A stretch of 14,836 bases of DNA, from the NCBI RefSeq assembly GCF_937976295.1, contig NZ_CALJRY010000006.1, positions 1-14,836 of the forward strand, read 5' to 3'. This DNA is from an uncultured Rothia sp. GTDB taxonomy: Bacteria > Actinomycetota > Actinomycetes > Actinomycetales > Micrococcaceae. The number at the start of each line of letters is the position of its first letter. The stretch's first letter is position 1. The notes beneath the pieces are model-generated. The model searched no databases and was not told where the DNA came from. It saw only the letters and a list, made by a program, of their open reading frames with translations. Made by a program: the position numbers and the translations under genes. Positions 7,101-14,235 of this stretch are shown piece by piece.

Positions 7101-7136
7101 ATTGTACCGTATATTCCGCGATTAATCCGCCGGATT
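7101..7136 (-). promoter_or_regulatory. Candidate rpsB promoter
   Basis: TACAAT (7101-7106 on the minus strand) is a close match to the -10 consensus. The -35 position falls within a perfect odd palindrome AATCCG-C-CGGATT (7124-7136) that does not resemble TTGACA. The promoter may therefore rely on an activator, or the palindrome may be an operator. Another short inverted repeat, AGGTT-aa-AACCT (7138-7149), lies just upstream. Confidence 0.5.
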
Positions 7137-7180
7137 GAGGTTAAAACCTGTGCAGGCGCGGCGGGTGTGTGCAGGGGCAC

Positions 7181-7224
7181 TGTGGATAAAGGATTTTAAG
7201 CCGGATTCGGCGGGGTTATCCACA
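7181..7224. promoter_or_regulatory. Pair of perfect DnaA boxes in inverted orientation
   Basis: TGTGGATAA (7181-7189) and TTATCCACA (7216-7224) are exact 9/9 copies of the DnaA box, facing each other across 26 nt. Between them GCCG-gatt-CGGC (7200-7211) makes a further small stem. The pair lies in the divergent spacer between rpsB and the M23-like gene. A DnaA-controlled promoter or a DnaA-titrating site is the direct reading. As RNA the arms would also form a long hairpin followed by ATTTTT on the plus strand, so an RNA role is the alternative. Confidence 0.6.
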
Positions 7225-7274
7225 ATTTTTCGCAAGTTACTGCGGGGCGAGGCAATTCGTGATGTGCTCAGAAG

Positions 7275-8012
7275 ATGAAGCAGAACATGAAGAGCTTAGA
7301 GGGAACGCTACGGCGCGCGATGCTGGTGGCGTGCTGCCTGCTGGGTGCACTTGTGAGCGCGGGCGGGCAGGGCTACGCGGGTAGTCAGGACTATTCAGGC
7401 GGGTCTGGTTTTGCAGACGGTGTAAGTTTTACAGACAGTGCAGGTTTTACAGACGGCGCCTCCTCAAGTGCGCCAGTTCCCAGCAGCGCGCATGTTCCCG
7501 GCACCGTTGAGCTCACCGCGAGCCGACTACGCTACCGCTCCCCCACCGCCGAATCCAGGCCTCGCGTGCTCCACCCCTTTGAGAAGCCCGCCCAACGCTG
7601 GAGCGCCGGGCACCGCGGCGTAGACCTTGCCATACCCGAGAACGACCGGCGCGTCTACGCACCGGCTGCGGGAAAAGTGGTTTTCAGCGGCACGGTCGTC
7701 AACCGAAAAGTACTGGTCATTGCGCATCCGGATGGGCGGCGCAGCACCTTCGAACCCATGGACGAAGCACTCCCGGTCGGCACCACGGTTGCAGCCGGTG
7801 AGGCCATCGGCACCGTCGCCGCCCCGGATAGTGTAGGCGGCACCGGGGAGCGCCCCTACCGGCGATGCACCACCGTGTGCTTGTACTGGGGCGTACGTCA
7901 GGGAGGCGCCCGCGGGGACGGTAGCGGCAAGACCGCCGAGTACATCAACCCCATGAGCCTGCTGGGGTCGAAGGAGCCGAGCATTTTGCTTCCCGTGCCG
8001 GGTGGATATTAG
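7275..8012 (+). CDS. Secreted M23/LytM-fold protein, probably without peptidase activity
   Basis: A 245-aa protein with a signal-peptide-like N-terminus (basic residues 11-14, hydrophobic 15-29), a Gly/Ser/Asp-rich linker (30-70) and a LytM-type domain (about 96-230). The domain shows HRGVD (113-117; first metal-ligand pair H-x3-D), VYAPAAGKVVFSG (127-139) and VGTTVAAGEAIGTV (168-181). The closing motif, normally H-x-H-F, reads C202-L-Y204-W-G-V-R, so both histidines are absent; the usual Y-x-H-L is FEPM. Peptidoglycan hydrolysis therefore seems unlikely; a regulatory or wall-binding role is possible, as for degenerate LytM proteins. M23-like genes divergent from rpsB are common in Actinobacteria. 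The start at 7275 is uncertain: no clear ribosome binding site, and ATGs at 7287 and 7320 are alternatives. Confidence 0.85.
   Translation: MKQNMKSLEGTLRRAMLVACCLLGALVSAGGQGYAGSQDYSGGSGFADGVSFTDSAGFTDGASSSAPVPSSAHVPGTVELTASRLRYRSPTAESRPRVLHPFEKPAQRWSAGHRGVDLAIPENDRRVYAPAAGKVVFSGTVVNRKVLVIAHPDGRRSTFEPMDEALPVGTTVAAGEAIGTVAAPDSVGGTGERPYRRCTTVCLYWGVRQGGARGDGSGKTAEYINPMSLLGSKEPSILLPVPGGY
7407..7460 (+). repeat. In-frame 18-bp tandem repeat, three units
   Basis: Three consecutive 18-bp units (7407-7424, 7425-7442, 7443-7460) encode GFADGV, SFTDSA and GFTDGA in the linker after the signal peptide of the M23-like protein. The units differ at a few bases, so this is an aged duplication that can change length without breaking the frame. 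Confidence 0.7.
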
Positions 8013-8073
8013 GCGCGGGAACTGGATATTAAGCTCAGGTACTGGTGCCGAGCACGAGCTGAACCGGATACGG

Positions 8074-8115
8074 CTGTGGCCCGTCACTTCCGGAAAAGGA
8101 GGCAACGGGCCACAG
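8074..8115. terminator. Bidirectional hairpin between convergent genes
   Basis: Perfect 11-bp arms CTGTGGCCCGT (8074-8084) and ACGGGCCACAG (8105-8115) enclose an inner CTTCC/GGAGG stem. It lies 60 nt after the M23-like gene and 48 nt after the stop of the convergent lipoprotein gene, so it can serve both. No T-run is present on either side. A small hairpin AGCG-cagg-CGCT lies nearer the lipoprotein gene, about 8138-8150. Confidence 0.65.
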
Positions 8116-8163
8116 GAGCCAGCCTAGGTCGCGTTCTCTAGCGCAGGCGCTTGAGGCAGCTAC

Positions 8164-10362
8164 TTACTGGAGGACGTCACCGTCATCAGCACCGAACTGG
8201 TTCGGCTGTGCGGGCTGGTTGGGCTGTGCGGGCTGCTGAGCAGTCTGATCGGGCTGAACCGGCTGCGCTGCCTGGGCTGCCTGGGCTGCCTGGGCATCGT
8301 ATGCGGGCATTGCCTTGGTCGGTTCAGTCTCACCGTAGTTCAAGCCCTGCTGCGGGGTGAACACCTGAGTCGGCGAATCATCACCGACAGTGTAGGCGGT
8401 GTTCTGCGCGGGGTAACCGGACTGAGCAGCGTAGCCGCCCTGTGCCGGGTAGCCGTTCTGCGCGTCAGCCTGGGTTGCACCGTAACCGGTTGCAACACCC
8501 GCTGCGGCACCCAGTGCAGCGGCCGACGCGGCACGACGCTCACGGCCCTTCGCACGAGCCGCCGCAATCTTCTTGCGGAACAGGAAGAGCAGAATCAGGA
8601 TGAGCAGCAGCAGACCCAGAATAACCGCGTTCACGATTACGTCGGTCATGCTCAGACCGGATACCGGCACAGTCAGACCGGAGGTGCTACTGACGCCGCG
8701 GTCGGCCTTGACGCTCAGCTCGCCACCATTCACGGTGAGCTGCACGTGCTGAGAGTTCTTCGCAATGCTGTTCGCGGCATCTACCTTCTGCTGGTCCAGT
8801 GAGGAGAAGGTCGGTGCATTAAAGGTGAACTCGAAGGGAGCCGAGTAGTAGTTACCCAGCTTCGAAGAGAGCTTGATCTCAGGGGTCACCGTGTAGTCGG
8901 AGCCGAAGGGGTGGTAGCCACCGGGGCGGACCACCGTAATCTTTGAATCGGGCATGTATTCGTTCAGGCGCTGGTTGAACTCGTTCTGGTCCTTACCGCG
9001 AACCTTGACGCTCACGATGGTGGCGTCGCCATCCTGACGGACCTCAGTCTCGTCATTGCTGCCGCCTGCGAAAACATCCTTGAGCTTCTGCTCAGCACCC
9101 GCAACATCCTCGGTCGGGAACGCGTAGAGGAAACGTGCTTCCATGGAACCATCCAGGCCCAGGGAGGTAGCTACCTTCATGCTCTTCATCGAAACATCTC
9201 GCGAAGAAACGAGGTTAACCGCGAGAATCCTATTGTTCGAGCTGGAAGAGTTGCTATCGCGTCGGCTGTAGTTAGGTTCGTAGCGGCGGTCCTCGCTGTC
9301 CTTCATCGTAAGGGTCAAACCGCGTCCCTCCGGGGAGCACAGCAAGGAGCAATCCAGAGTACCCGAGATGGTCTTCTCAACCTTGAAAGATCCGTCCTTC
9401 TCGGTTACTTCACGGCTGAAGGACAGACCGGTGCTGCTTGCACCAAAAATCTTCTTGAGCTTATCGCTCAGATCCTGTGAGGATGAAGCCTGGAAGAGCA
9501 TGGTGCGACCAATTTCTTCCTTAGCGGCGCTGGTTGATGCGGAAGGAGCGTAACCCCTCGCTTCAGAAGAATCCAGCCCCTTCTTCAGCTCAGCGCCTTC
9601 GGGCTTGACCTGATTCAGGTAGGCATCCACTGCAGAGGAAGTCTCGCTATTCATGATTTCCTTGGCGGAGAAGGAAACCATAACCGAGTAACCGCCGTCC
9701 TTCTCGTTGATGTCCATGAATACGGCCTTGAAGCCGCGGTCCTGAACGTCCTTCGCAGTAATAGTGGAGCCGCCGGAGTTTTTCACTTCCTTCTCGCCAA
9801 ACTTCACGGTGGTTTCATTGTTACTGCTGTTGAACACACTGTTCTTGTTGGAGGTTTCAATAACGCCATCAACTACGAGAGCCTCAGGGAGCCAGCTTAG
9901 CAAGTCTTTCGAGCTGAAGTTCTCCTCCACCTGAATGCCTTGCACAAGACCCTGCTCAGAGTTGACGATGTTAATCTGCGGGGTAGTGCTGGAACCGGCA
10001 GCCTTCAGAATAGAAGCAACCTTGGTACGGTACTCGTCCACAGAGGAGAAGGGAATGGTGAAGGTCGCACGCGCCTTGTCACCCTCAGACTGAATACCAC
10101 CGTATTCCAGCCCCTCGGGCAGGTGCTTACGCACGGACGCATCAAGGGCTTCAACGCCGCCCTTAATCTTGTCCTTGTTGTCCTTCATGTTGAAGGAAAC
10201 CTGCATGGTGCGTGTACCCTTCTCGGCACTCTCAAGGCCAAGCTGAGTATCAATCTTTGCACCGCAGGCGCTCAGAATCAGGGCGGCAATGGTCAGCAGA
10301 ACCGCCAGGAACATCCAGCGCTGACGAGCCGGTGCACTCGGGGTGTGAGTCATCGCGTGCAT
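8164..10362 (-). CDS. Large lipoprotein with C-terminal membrane helix (LppM-like)
   Basis: A 732-aa protein of unknown function. Residues 16-33 form a lipoprotein signal peptide ending in the lipobox LSAC (C33), followed by GAKIDTQLGL. The opening resembles the LppM-type lipoproteins of Actinobacteria; this is a recognition by feel, not a search. The extracellular part (34-573) is Ser/Lys/Asp-rich, probably mostly beta, and holds one C-x3-C pair (338, 342). A strong membrane helix (576-595) is followed by RKK and a basic stretch, so the end (596-732) should be cytoplasmic. That tail has GYPAQ/GYAAQ repeats (638-653) and an A/Q/P-rich run (689-722). The protein would thus be anchored at both ends of its outer domain. 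The ATG is 1 nt past the stop of the upstream gene with GGGAG in range, so the two are translationally coupled. Confidence 0.8.
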   Translation of the reverse strand: MHAMTHTPSAPARQRWMFLAVLLTIAALILSACGAKIDTQLGLESAEKGTRTMQVSFNMKDNKDKIKGGVEALDASVRKHLPEGLEYGGIQSEGDKARATFTIPFSSVDEYRTKVASILKAAGSSTTPQINIVNSEQGLVQGIQVEENFSSKDLLSWLPEALVVDGVIETSNKNSVFNSSNNETTVKFGEKEVKNSGGSTITAKDVQDRGFKAVFMDINEKDGGYSVMVSFSAKEIMNSETSSAVDAYLNQVKPEGAELKKGLDSSEARGYAPSASTSAAKEEIGRTMLFQASSSQDLSDKLKKIFGASSTGLSFSREVTEKDGSFKVEKTISGTLDCSLLCSPEGRGLTLTMKDSEDRRYEPNYSRRDSNSSSSNNRILAVNLVSSRDVSMKSMKVATSLGLDGSMEARFLYAFPTEDVAGAEQKLKDVFAGGSNDETEVRQDGDATIVSVKVRGKDQNEFNQRLNEYMPDSKITVVRPGGYHPFGSDYTVTPEIKLSSKLGNYYSAPFEFTFNAPTFSSLDQQKVDAANSIAKNSQHVQLTVNGGELSVKADRGVSSTSGLTVPVSGLSMTDVIVNAVILGLLLLILILLFLFRKKIAAARAKGRERRAASAAALGAAAGVATGYGATQADAQNGYPAQGGYAAQSGYPAQNTAYTVGDDSPTQVFTPQQGLNYGETEPTKAMPAYDAQAAQAAQAAQPVQPDQTAQQPAQPNQPAQPNQFGADDGDVLQ
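8267..8293 (-). repeat. 9-bp tandem repeat in the lipoprotein tail
   Basis: GCTGCCTGG is repeated three times without change on the plus strand, encoding repeated A-Q-A on the minus strand within the Ala/Gln run of the cytoplasmic tail. Exact copies suggest recent slippage, and length may vary between strains. Confidence 0.7.
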
Positions 10363-10363
10363 A

Positions 10364-11389
10364 CTAGGCTCCCATCAGGCGAATCGCCACGTAGTAGACA
10401 ACCATGGACGCCAGAACCCACGCGGTGCTCAGCGCCGCGTGCATGATGATCGGGGACTTCGCGAAGCGGCCCAGACGGTTCAGACCCAGGTAGGTCAGAG
10501 CCTCACCCGAGAACACGGCGAAAGCAAGCACCAGAACCATGAGCATGCTCAGGAAGAACGCCCCACCACCGCTACGGGTGAGAGTCAAGAAGAACACGAG
10601 CAGGTTCAGCACCAGGAACGAAGGAATCAGCGCCAGGGAAGACACCGACACAGCGTGCATGCTCGCGGTGAAGGAGGCCGGCGCCTTACCGATGCGCGCG
10701 GTCAGCTGCAGCTGCACGCCGCGCAGAACCTGCACACCAAAGATGGCAAGAGCCATCAACACGTACGCCAGAATCATGCGTCCGGTCGGTACAGCCTGCG
10801 CTGCGTAGGCACCACCGTAAGCGGCACCGCTTCGACCGCCGAACATGTAGCCCAGCATGGACATCATGATGACGGTAGCCAGGATAACCAGCTGGCTGAA
10901 GAAGAACGCACCGACCAGCGCCTGCAGAGTCGTGGGAACAATCCAACCCCACGCACCGGCGGAAGAGATGCGGGCGTGCGCGGTCGCCGGGTTGCTGGAG
11001 AAAACGTCCAGGAACGCGTTCCAGGTAGCGCCCAGCGCCTTTACCGCCGGATGCGGTGCGCTCGGCGCGTAGACTGCCTGGCCGGGCTGACCCGGCTGAG
11101 CGGCACCCGGCTGGGTTGCATCGGGCTGAGGCGCAGCGGCAGGCTGACCGGGCTGTGCAGGGGCTGCCTGAGCCTCAGCGTTCGACTGCGCATTCGCGTT
11201 TGCCTGAGCGGGCTGGGGTGCCTGCTGCGGCTGAACCGGCTCAGGCTGAGCGGGCTGCTGAGGCTGAGCTGCGTTACCCGACTGAGCGGGCAGCGAAGCG
11301 TCCTGCGCGGGACGCGCTCCAGCATCGTAGCCGTAACCACCGGCTGCAGATGCGCCCTGCGACGGGTTGTTGGGAGTGTTCTCCGACAT
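10364..11389 (-). CDS. Multi-pass membrane protein with P/A/Q-rich N-terminal tail (Yip1-like topology)
   Basis: A 341-aa protein of unknown function. Residues 1-112 are hydrophilic and very rich in Pro, Ala and Gln, with recurring A-Q-P-x units. The rest holds about five membrane helices (near 155-180, 204-223, 248-270, 276-296 and 317-338) and VKALGATWNAFLDVF (116-130) just before the first. A disordered tail followed by five helices recalls the Yip1 family, but no motif proves it. The frame is open to 11485, but ATG 11389 is chosen because AGAGGA (11395-11400) lies 5 nt upstream. It is followed after a single base by the lipoprotein gene, whose cytoplasmic tail has a similar A/Q/P composition, so the two products probably act together in the membrane. 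Confidence 0.75.
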   Translation of the reverse strand: MSENTPNNPSQGASAAGGYGYDAGARPAQDASLPAQSGNAAQPQQPAQPEPVQPQQAPQPAQANANAQSNAEAQAAPAQPGQPAAAPQPDATQPGAAQPGQPGQAVYAPSAPHPAVKALGATWNAFLDVFSSNPATAHARISSAGAWGWIVPTTLQALVGAFFFSQLVILATVIMMSMLGYMFGGRSGAAYGGAYAAQAVPTGRMILAYVLMALAIFGVQVLRGVQLQLTARIGKAPASFTASMHAVSVSSLALIPSFLVLNLLVFFLTLTRSGGGAFFLSMLMVLVLAFAVFSGEALTYLGLNRLGRFAKSPIIMHAALSTAWVLASMVVYYVAIRLMGA

Positions 11390-11613
11390 TGAGATCCTCT
11401 CGTATGGTGTGTGGAAGCAACACCTACCGGCTGAATCGGCATCCACCGGCGGCATCAAGCTGTCTTTCGTGACAAGACTCTTCAACCCTACCGTATTGAA
11501 CTCTATGATGCGTCTTCGTTCGTCATTTACTCATTTTTATCACCGTTGATGCATTCCATGCACGAAAATAAGCGCCTCGAGAGCACGACCAAAGAGCACA
11601 AAAAGAGGGCGCG
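11390..11613. other. AT-richer upstream region of the membrane-protein operon
   Basis: No ORF worth calling. The part from about 11460 to 11590 is clearly richer in A+T than its surroundings and should contain the promoter of the 11389-8164 operon. Several TANNNT hexamers occur on the minus strand (for example TACGGT and TAGGGT near 11488-11493) without a convincing -35. A short TGCAT/ATGCA inverted repeat lies near 11550. Confidence 0.4.
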
Positions 11614-11659
11614 AAAAAGCCCCGCCCGCCGACAAGTGGGTGAAGTCGACGGGCGGGGC
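11614..11659 (-). terminator. Strong intrinsic terminator of the tRNA gene
   Basis: Arms of 15 nt (11619-11633 and 11645-11659) pair fully with one G-U wobble on the minus-strand RNA, with an 11-nt loop. The hairpin is followed on the minus strand by five T residues (11614-11618). It begins 2 nt beyond the tRNA 3' end. This is the clearest rho-independent terminator in the window. Confidence 0.92.
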
Positions 11660-11661
11660 CG

Positions 11662-11735
<74 letters not shown>

Positions 11736-11780
11736 ATCCGGTGCAGTGACGGCGCGCAATGGGCGCCAACACCATCCTCT

Positions 11781-11809
11781 AGAGTACCTGAACGGCGACT
11801 GAGAACGAA
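11781..11809 (-). promoter_or_regulatory. Candidate tRNA promoter
   Basis: TACTCT (11781-11786) as -10 and TTCGTT (11804-11809) as a poor -35 with 17-nt spacing on the minus strand, about 45 nt upstream of the tRNA. The -35 overlaps a GAACG-aaaaa-CGTTC palindrome (11803-11817). Confidence 0.3.
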
Positions 11810-11844
11810 AAACGTTCGATCCACCGCTCAGGGTCTAGAGAAGC

Positions 11845-13050
11845 TTAGCGGCGCGAATCCAGGTAACGCTGGTACGGAGCGTCGCTCACGTACAGTTCCT
11901 CGAAGGTGCGCCAGGTGTTCTCAGCACTGTGGAAGCCCACGATGCGGCGGGACTCGCGGCCCATCTGCTCACGCTCAGCGGCGGGCAGGGAGAGCACAGC
12001 CTCCAGCTTCTTCGCCAAATCCTGAGCGTTATTGGGTTCGAAGAGATAGCCGTTCACGCCCTCCTCCACCAGGTGCGGCAGAGCCAGAGCGTTCGCGAGC
12101 ACCACGGGGGTGGAGGCGCTCATCGCCTCCAGGGACACCAGGGACTGCAGTTCGGCGGTACCGGGCTGGCAGAACACGTCAGCCATCTGGTACACCTCGG
12201 GCAGACGCTCATCCGGAACGAAGCCACGGAAAATCACCCGGTCAGACACGCCGCAATCGTGTGCCTTCTGTTCGAGAGCCTCACGCAACTCACCACCACC
12301 GGCGATGTCCAGCACCACGTGCTCGAGGGTATCCGGCAGCAGGGAGAGCGCCTCGATGAGCACGTCTACGTTCTTCTCTTCAGCCAGGCGACCCACGAAG
12401 GCAATGCGCAGCTCACCGGGAACCTTGCCGGCGTCAGCGCCCTCAGCCAGCTCGTAGTCACTGATCTCAATACCGTTAGAAACGGGCATGACCGGGCGAT
12501 CAAAATTGCCCAGTTCGCGCATCGCATCCGCACCAATCTGGGTGGGGGTGGTAACGACCGCAGTCTTGGAGAAGCAGAAACGCATGTCCTTCCAGGTTGC
12601 CTTCTCAATCACGCGCTTCACTACGGAGGGGAAGGGCAGGAACGGGTCCAGGTTCGCAGGCATGAAGTGGTTGGTTGCAATCACACGGATACCGCGGCGC
12701 TTCGCCTGGAAGATGAGCGCGCGACCAATAACGTAGTGGCACTGCACGTGCACCACGTCCGGGCGGACCTCGTCGAGGATCGCGCCGACCTCGGACCAGA
12801 TCTCCCAGGGCAGGCAGACGCGGTTCGTCTCGTGGGTCGGGGGCAGGTGCGAGCGCAGACGGTGCTCCACGATGCCGCCCTCTACTTCGGTGCGGTAGCT
12901 GGGACCGGGGATGGGGCTGGCAGCGACGACGTGTACGGAGTGGCCGCGCTTGAGCATGGAGGTGGCGAGGCGGTGACCGAATTGTGCTGCACCGTTGATG
13001 TCCGGCGGGTAGGTTTCTGCGCCAATCAGAATCGTCTTTGCCTGTTCCAT
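11845..13050 (-). CDS. Glycosyltransferase family 4 (GT-B fold)
   Basis: A 401-aa cytosolic or membrane-associated glycosyltransferase that probably adds a sugar to a lipid or wall precursor. The N-terminal Rossmann half has the acceptor loop PPDINGAA (15-22), VVHVQCHYVIGRA (99-111) and the SNGI turn (191-194). The C-terminal donor half has VGRLAEEKN (219-227), AGGGELREAL (250-259), FRGFVP (274-279) and the E-x7-E motif from E300 to E308 that contacts the nucleotide sugar. The overall look is that of PimB/MgtA-type actinobacterial enzymes, but neither donor nor acceptor can be told. ATG 13050 is chosen because GAGGAG (13058-13063) lies 7 nt before it, although the frame runs to 13137. It stands alone between a terminator and the tRNA. 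Confidence 0.9.
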   Translation of the reverse strand: MEQAKTILIGAETYPPDINGAAQFGHRLATSMLKRGHSVHVVAASPIPGPSYRTEVEGGIVEHRLRSHLPPTHETNRVCLPWEIWSEVGAILDEVRPDVVHVQCHYVIGRALIFQAKRRGIRVIATNHFMPANLDPFLPFPSVVKRVIEKATWKDMRFCFSKTAVVTTPTQIGADAMRELGNFDRPVMPVSNGIEISDYELAEGADAGKVPGELRIAFVGRLAEEKNVDVLIEALSLLPDTLEHVVLDIAGGGELREALEQKAHDCGVSDRVIFRGFVPDERLPEVYQMADVFCQPGTAELQSLVSLEAMSASTPVVLANALALPHLVEEGVNGYLFEPNNAQDLAKKLEAVLSLPAAEREQMGRESRRIVGFHSAENTWRTFEELYVSDAPYQRYLDSRR

Positions 13051-13172
13051 GACGGGGCTCCTCATCGGGGTGTAGTGTGTCGGTGACTTTGGGGGTCGGG
13101 TGCGACGGTGCGCCGCTTCTACCTCTGTCTGCCGCATGCACCGGGCGGGTCCAGTACGTACAGCATTTGTCT

Positions 13173-13178
13173 ATTCTA
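13173..13178 (-). promoter_or_regulatory. Candidate -10 of the glycosyltransferase promoter
   Basis: TAGAAT on the minus strand, about 120 nt upstream of the start. No clear -35. The region from 13064 to 13283 contains no ORF worth calling; it includes a GGGAGG/CCTCCC inverted repeat around 13211-13247 upstream of the proposed promoter. Confidence 0.35.
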
Positions 13179-13283
13179 CCTGTGAGTTGCGCCCTTCTCC
13201 GACTCGTGGCGGGAGGGTTTTGGCTGGGAGTTACCTCCAAACCTCCCGGTGAGGCTGGAGCCAGCAACCTGCCTGTAGACGCA

Positions 13284-13348
13284 CAAACGCCCCGATACGA
13301 GTATCGGGGCGTTTGGATGCTGGCGCTAAACCTGTGCCGGTTTTAGCG
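13284..13348 (-). terminator. Tandem hairpin terminators after the holin-like gene
   Basis: Nearest the gene, CGCTAAA (13324-13330) and TTTAGCG (13342-13348) form a stem. Next, two perfectly complementary 15-nt arms (13284-13298 and 13301-13315) meet almost head to tail with 2 nt between them. On the minus strand the second hairpin ends in CGTTTG, with only a short T-stretch. Confidence 0.8.
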
Positions 13349-13362
13349 GCGAACAGTGCTTA

Positions 13363-14235
13363 TTAGCGGCGAACCAGGCGGTTCAGGAAGTGCAGGACGG
13401 TTGCAATGGATGCGCCCAGTGCTGCGAAGGACTTCCAGCGTGCCTGCAGAACCTCGGGCTTGCGCACGTTCTCTGCCAGGCCGCGGCCGGTAGCTGTTGC
13501 ACTTGCGGCAACCTCGGAGGGCACTGCCTTGAGAGCGTCCAGAGCCTGCTGGGTGTTGTTCTGAACGTCGCCGGTGTAGGACTGCAGGTCGTCGCGCAGG
13601 GCTGCCAGGTGCTGGCGACGCTCTGCGGTGCGCTGCTTGAGCTCTTCGAAGGTCGGCGGCTTGGGCTCTTCCTCACCGCGTGCCTTGCGCTCTTCAGCTT
13701 CCTGACGTGCGCGTTCTGCTGCTTCTTCAGCTTCCTTGGCCTTCTGCTCTGCACGCTCTGCCTGTTCCTTCTTCAGGCGCTCAGCGGACATGGCGGTACC
13801 TTCCTTGAGTACGCCGAGGTCGAAGAGCAGACCGAAGATTGCGGATTCGGGCTTGAACGGCAGCTGTGCCTTGACCTTCTTCAGACCGACCAGGGCGCAG
13901 ATTGCCAGGACGATGAGGAAGATGAGGGCGAAGACCAGCGCGGATGCCCAGTAGGGCATGACGGTGCCGAGGCCGAGGATTGCTGCGGCGACCAGCGCAA
14001 TGATCAGGAACAGACCGAAGACTGCTGCGACGCCGAAGAAGGCTGCGCCCTTACCAACGGCGATGCCCTTGGTCTTCAGCTCGTGCTTTGCGATCTGGAT
14101 TTCATCCTTGACCTGGCTGGGGCCGAGGGCCTTGAAGGTTTTGCCAGCGTCGATGATGTTCGCGACGCCGGACTTAATCCCGCTGATGCCAGCAAAGAAA
14201 CCCTTGGGTGCCTTGGGATTAGTAGTAGTGGTCAT
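13363..14235 (-). CDS. Holin-superfamily membrane protein with coiled coil
   Basis: A 290-aa protein. After a polar N-terminus with KDEIQIAKHELKTKG, two long membrane helices (about 62-90 and 96-118) match the arrangement of the actinobacterial holin-X (phage holin 3_6) family, which is usually chromosomal and not phage-derived. They are followed by an Ala/Glu/Lys coiled-coil segment (about 150-190), PKPPTFEELKQRTAERR and a second helical part with a weakly hydrophobic C-terminal stretch ending LNRLVRR. Nothing around it suggests a prophage, so a lytic role is unlikely; function unknown. ATG 14235 is preferred over GTG 14241 because the GAGG ribosome binding site would touch the GTG. It ends in tandem stops TAA-TAA and is alone in its transcript. 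Confidence 0.82.
   Translation of the reverse strand: MTTTTNPKAPKGFFAGISGIKSGVANIIDAGKTFKALGPSQVKDEIQIAKHELKTKGIAVGKGAAFFGVAAVFGLFLIIALVAAAILGLGTVMPYWASALVFALIFLIVLAICALVGLKKVKAQLPFKPESAIFGLLFDLGVLKEGTAMSAERLKKEQAERAEQKAKEAEEAAERARQEAEERKARGEEEPKPPTFEELKQRTAERRQHLAALRDDLQSYTGDVQNNTQQALDALKAVPSEVAASATATGRGLAENVRKPEVLQARWKSFAALGASIATVLHFLNRLVRR

Noticed and set aside
6935..7180. 81-codon minus-strand frame in the rpsB leader
   Set aside because: Its start lies upstream of the likely rpsB promoter, it crosses the promoter and leader stems, and it has no ribosome binding site or family features.
7181..7229. Plus-strand terminator formed by the DnaA-box arms followed by ATTTTT
   Set aside because: No plus-strand gene lies upstream to be terminated and the stem is AT-rich with a long interior; paired DnaA boxes explain the exact nonamers better.
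7320..7345. Lipobox-like LVAC in the M23-like signal peptide
   Set aside because: The cysteine sits at the start of the hydrophobic stretch and not at its end, so lipid modification is unlikely.
11929..13086. Long plus-strand frame opposite the glycosyltransferase
   Set aside because: Antisense shadow; the sense frame has a ribosome binding site and all GT4 motifs.
13363..14235. Prophage remnant because of a holin-like protein
   Set aside because: No other phage genes, integrase or attachment sites are nearby; holin-X type proteins are common chromosomal genes in Actinobacteria.
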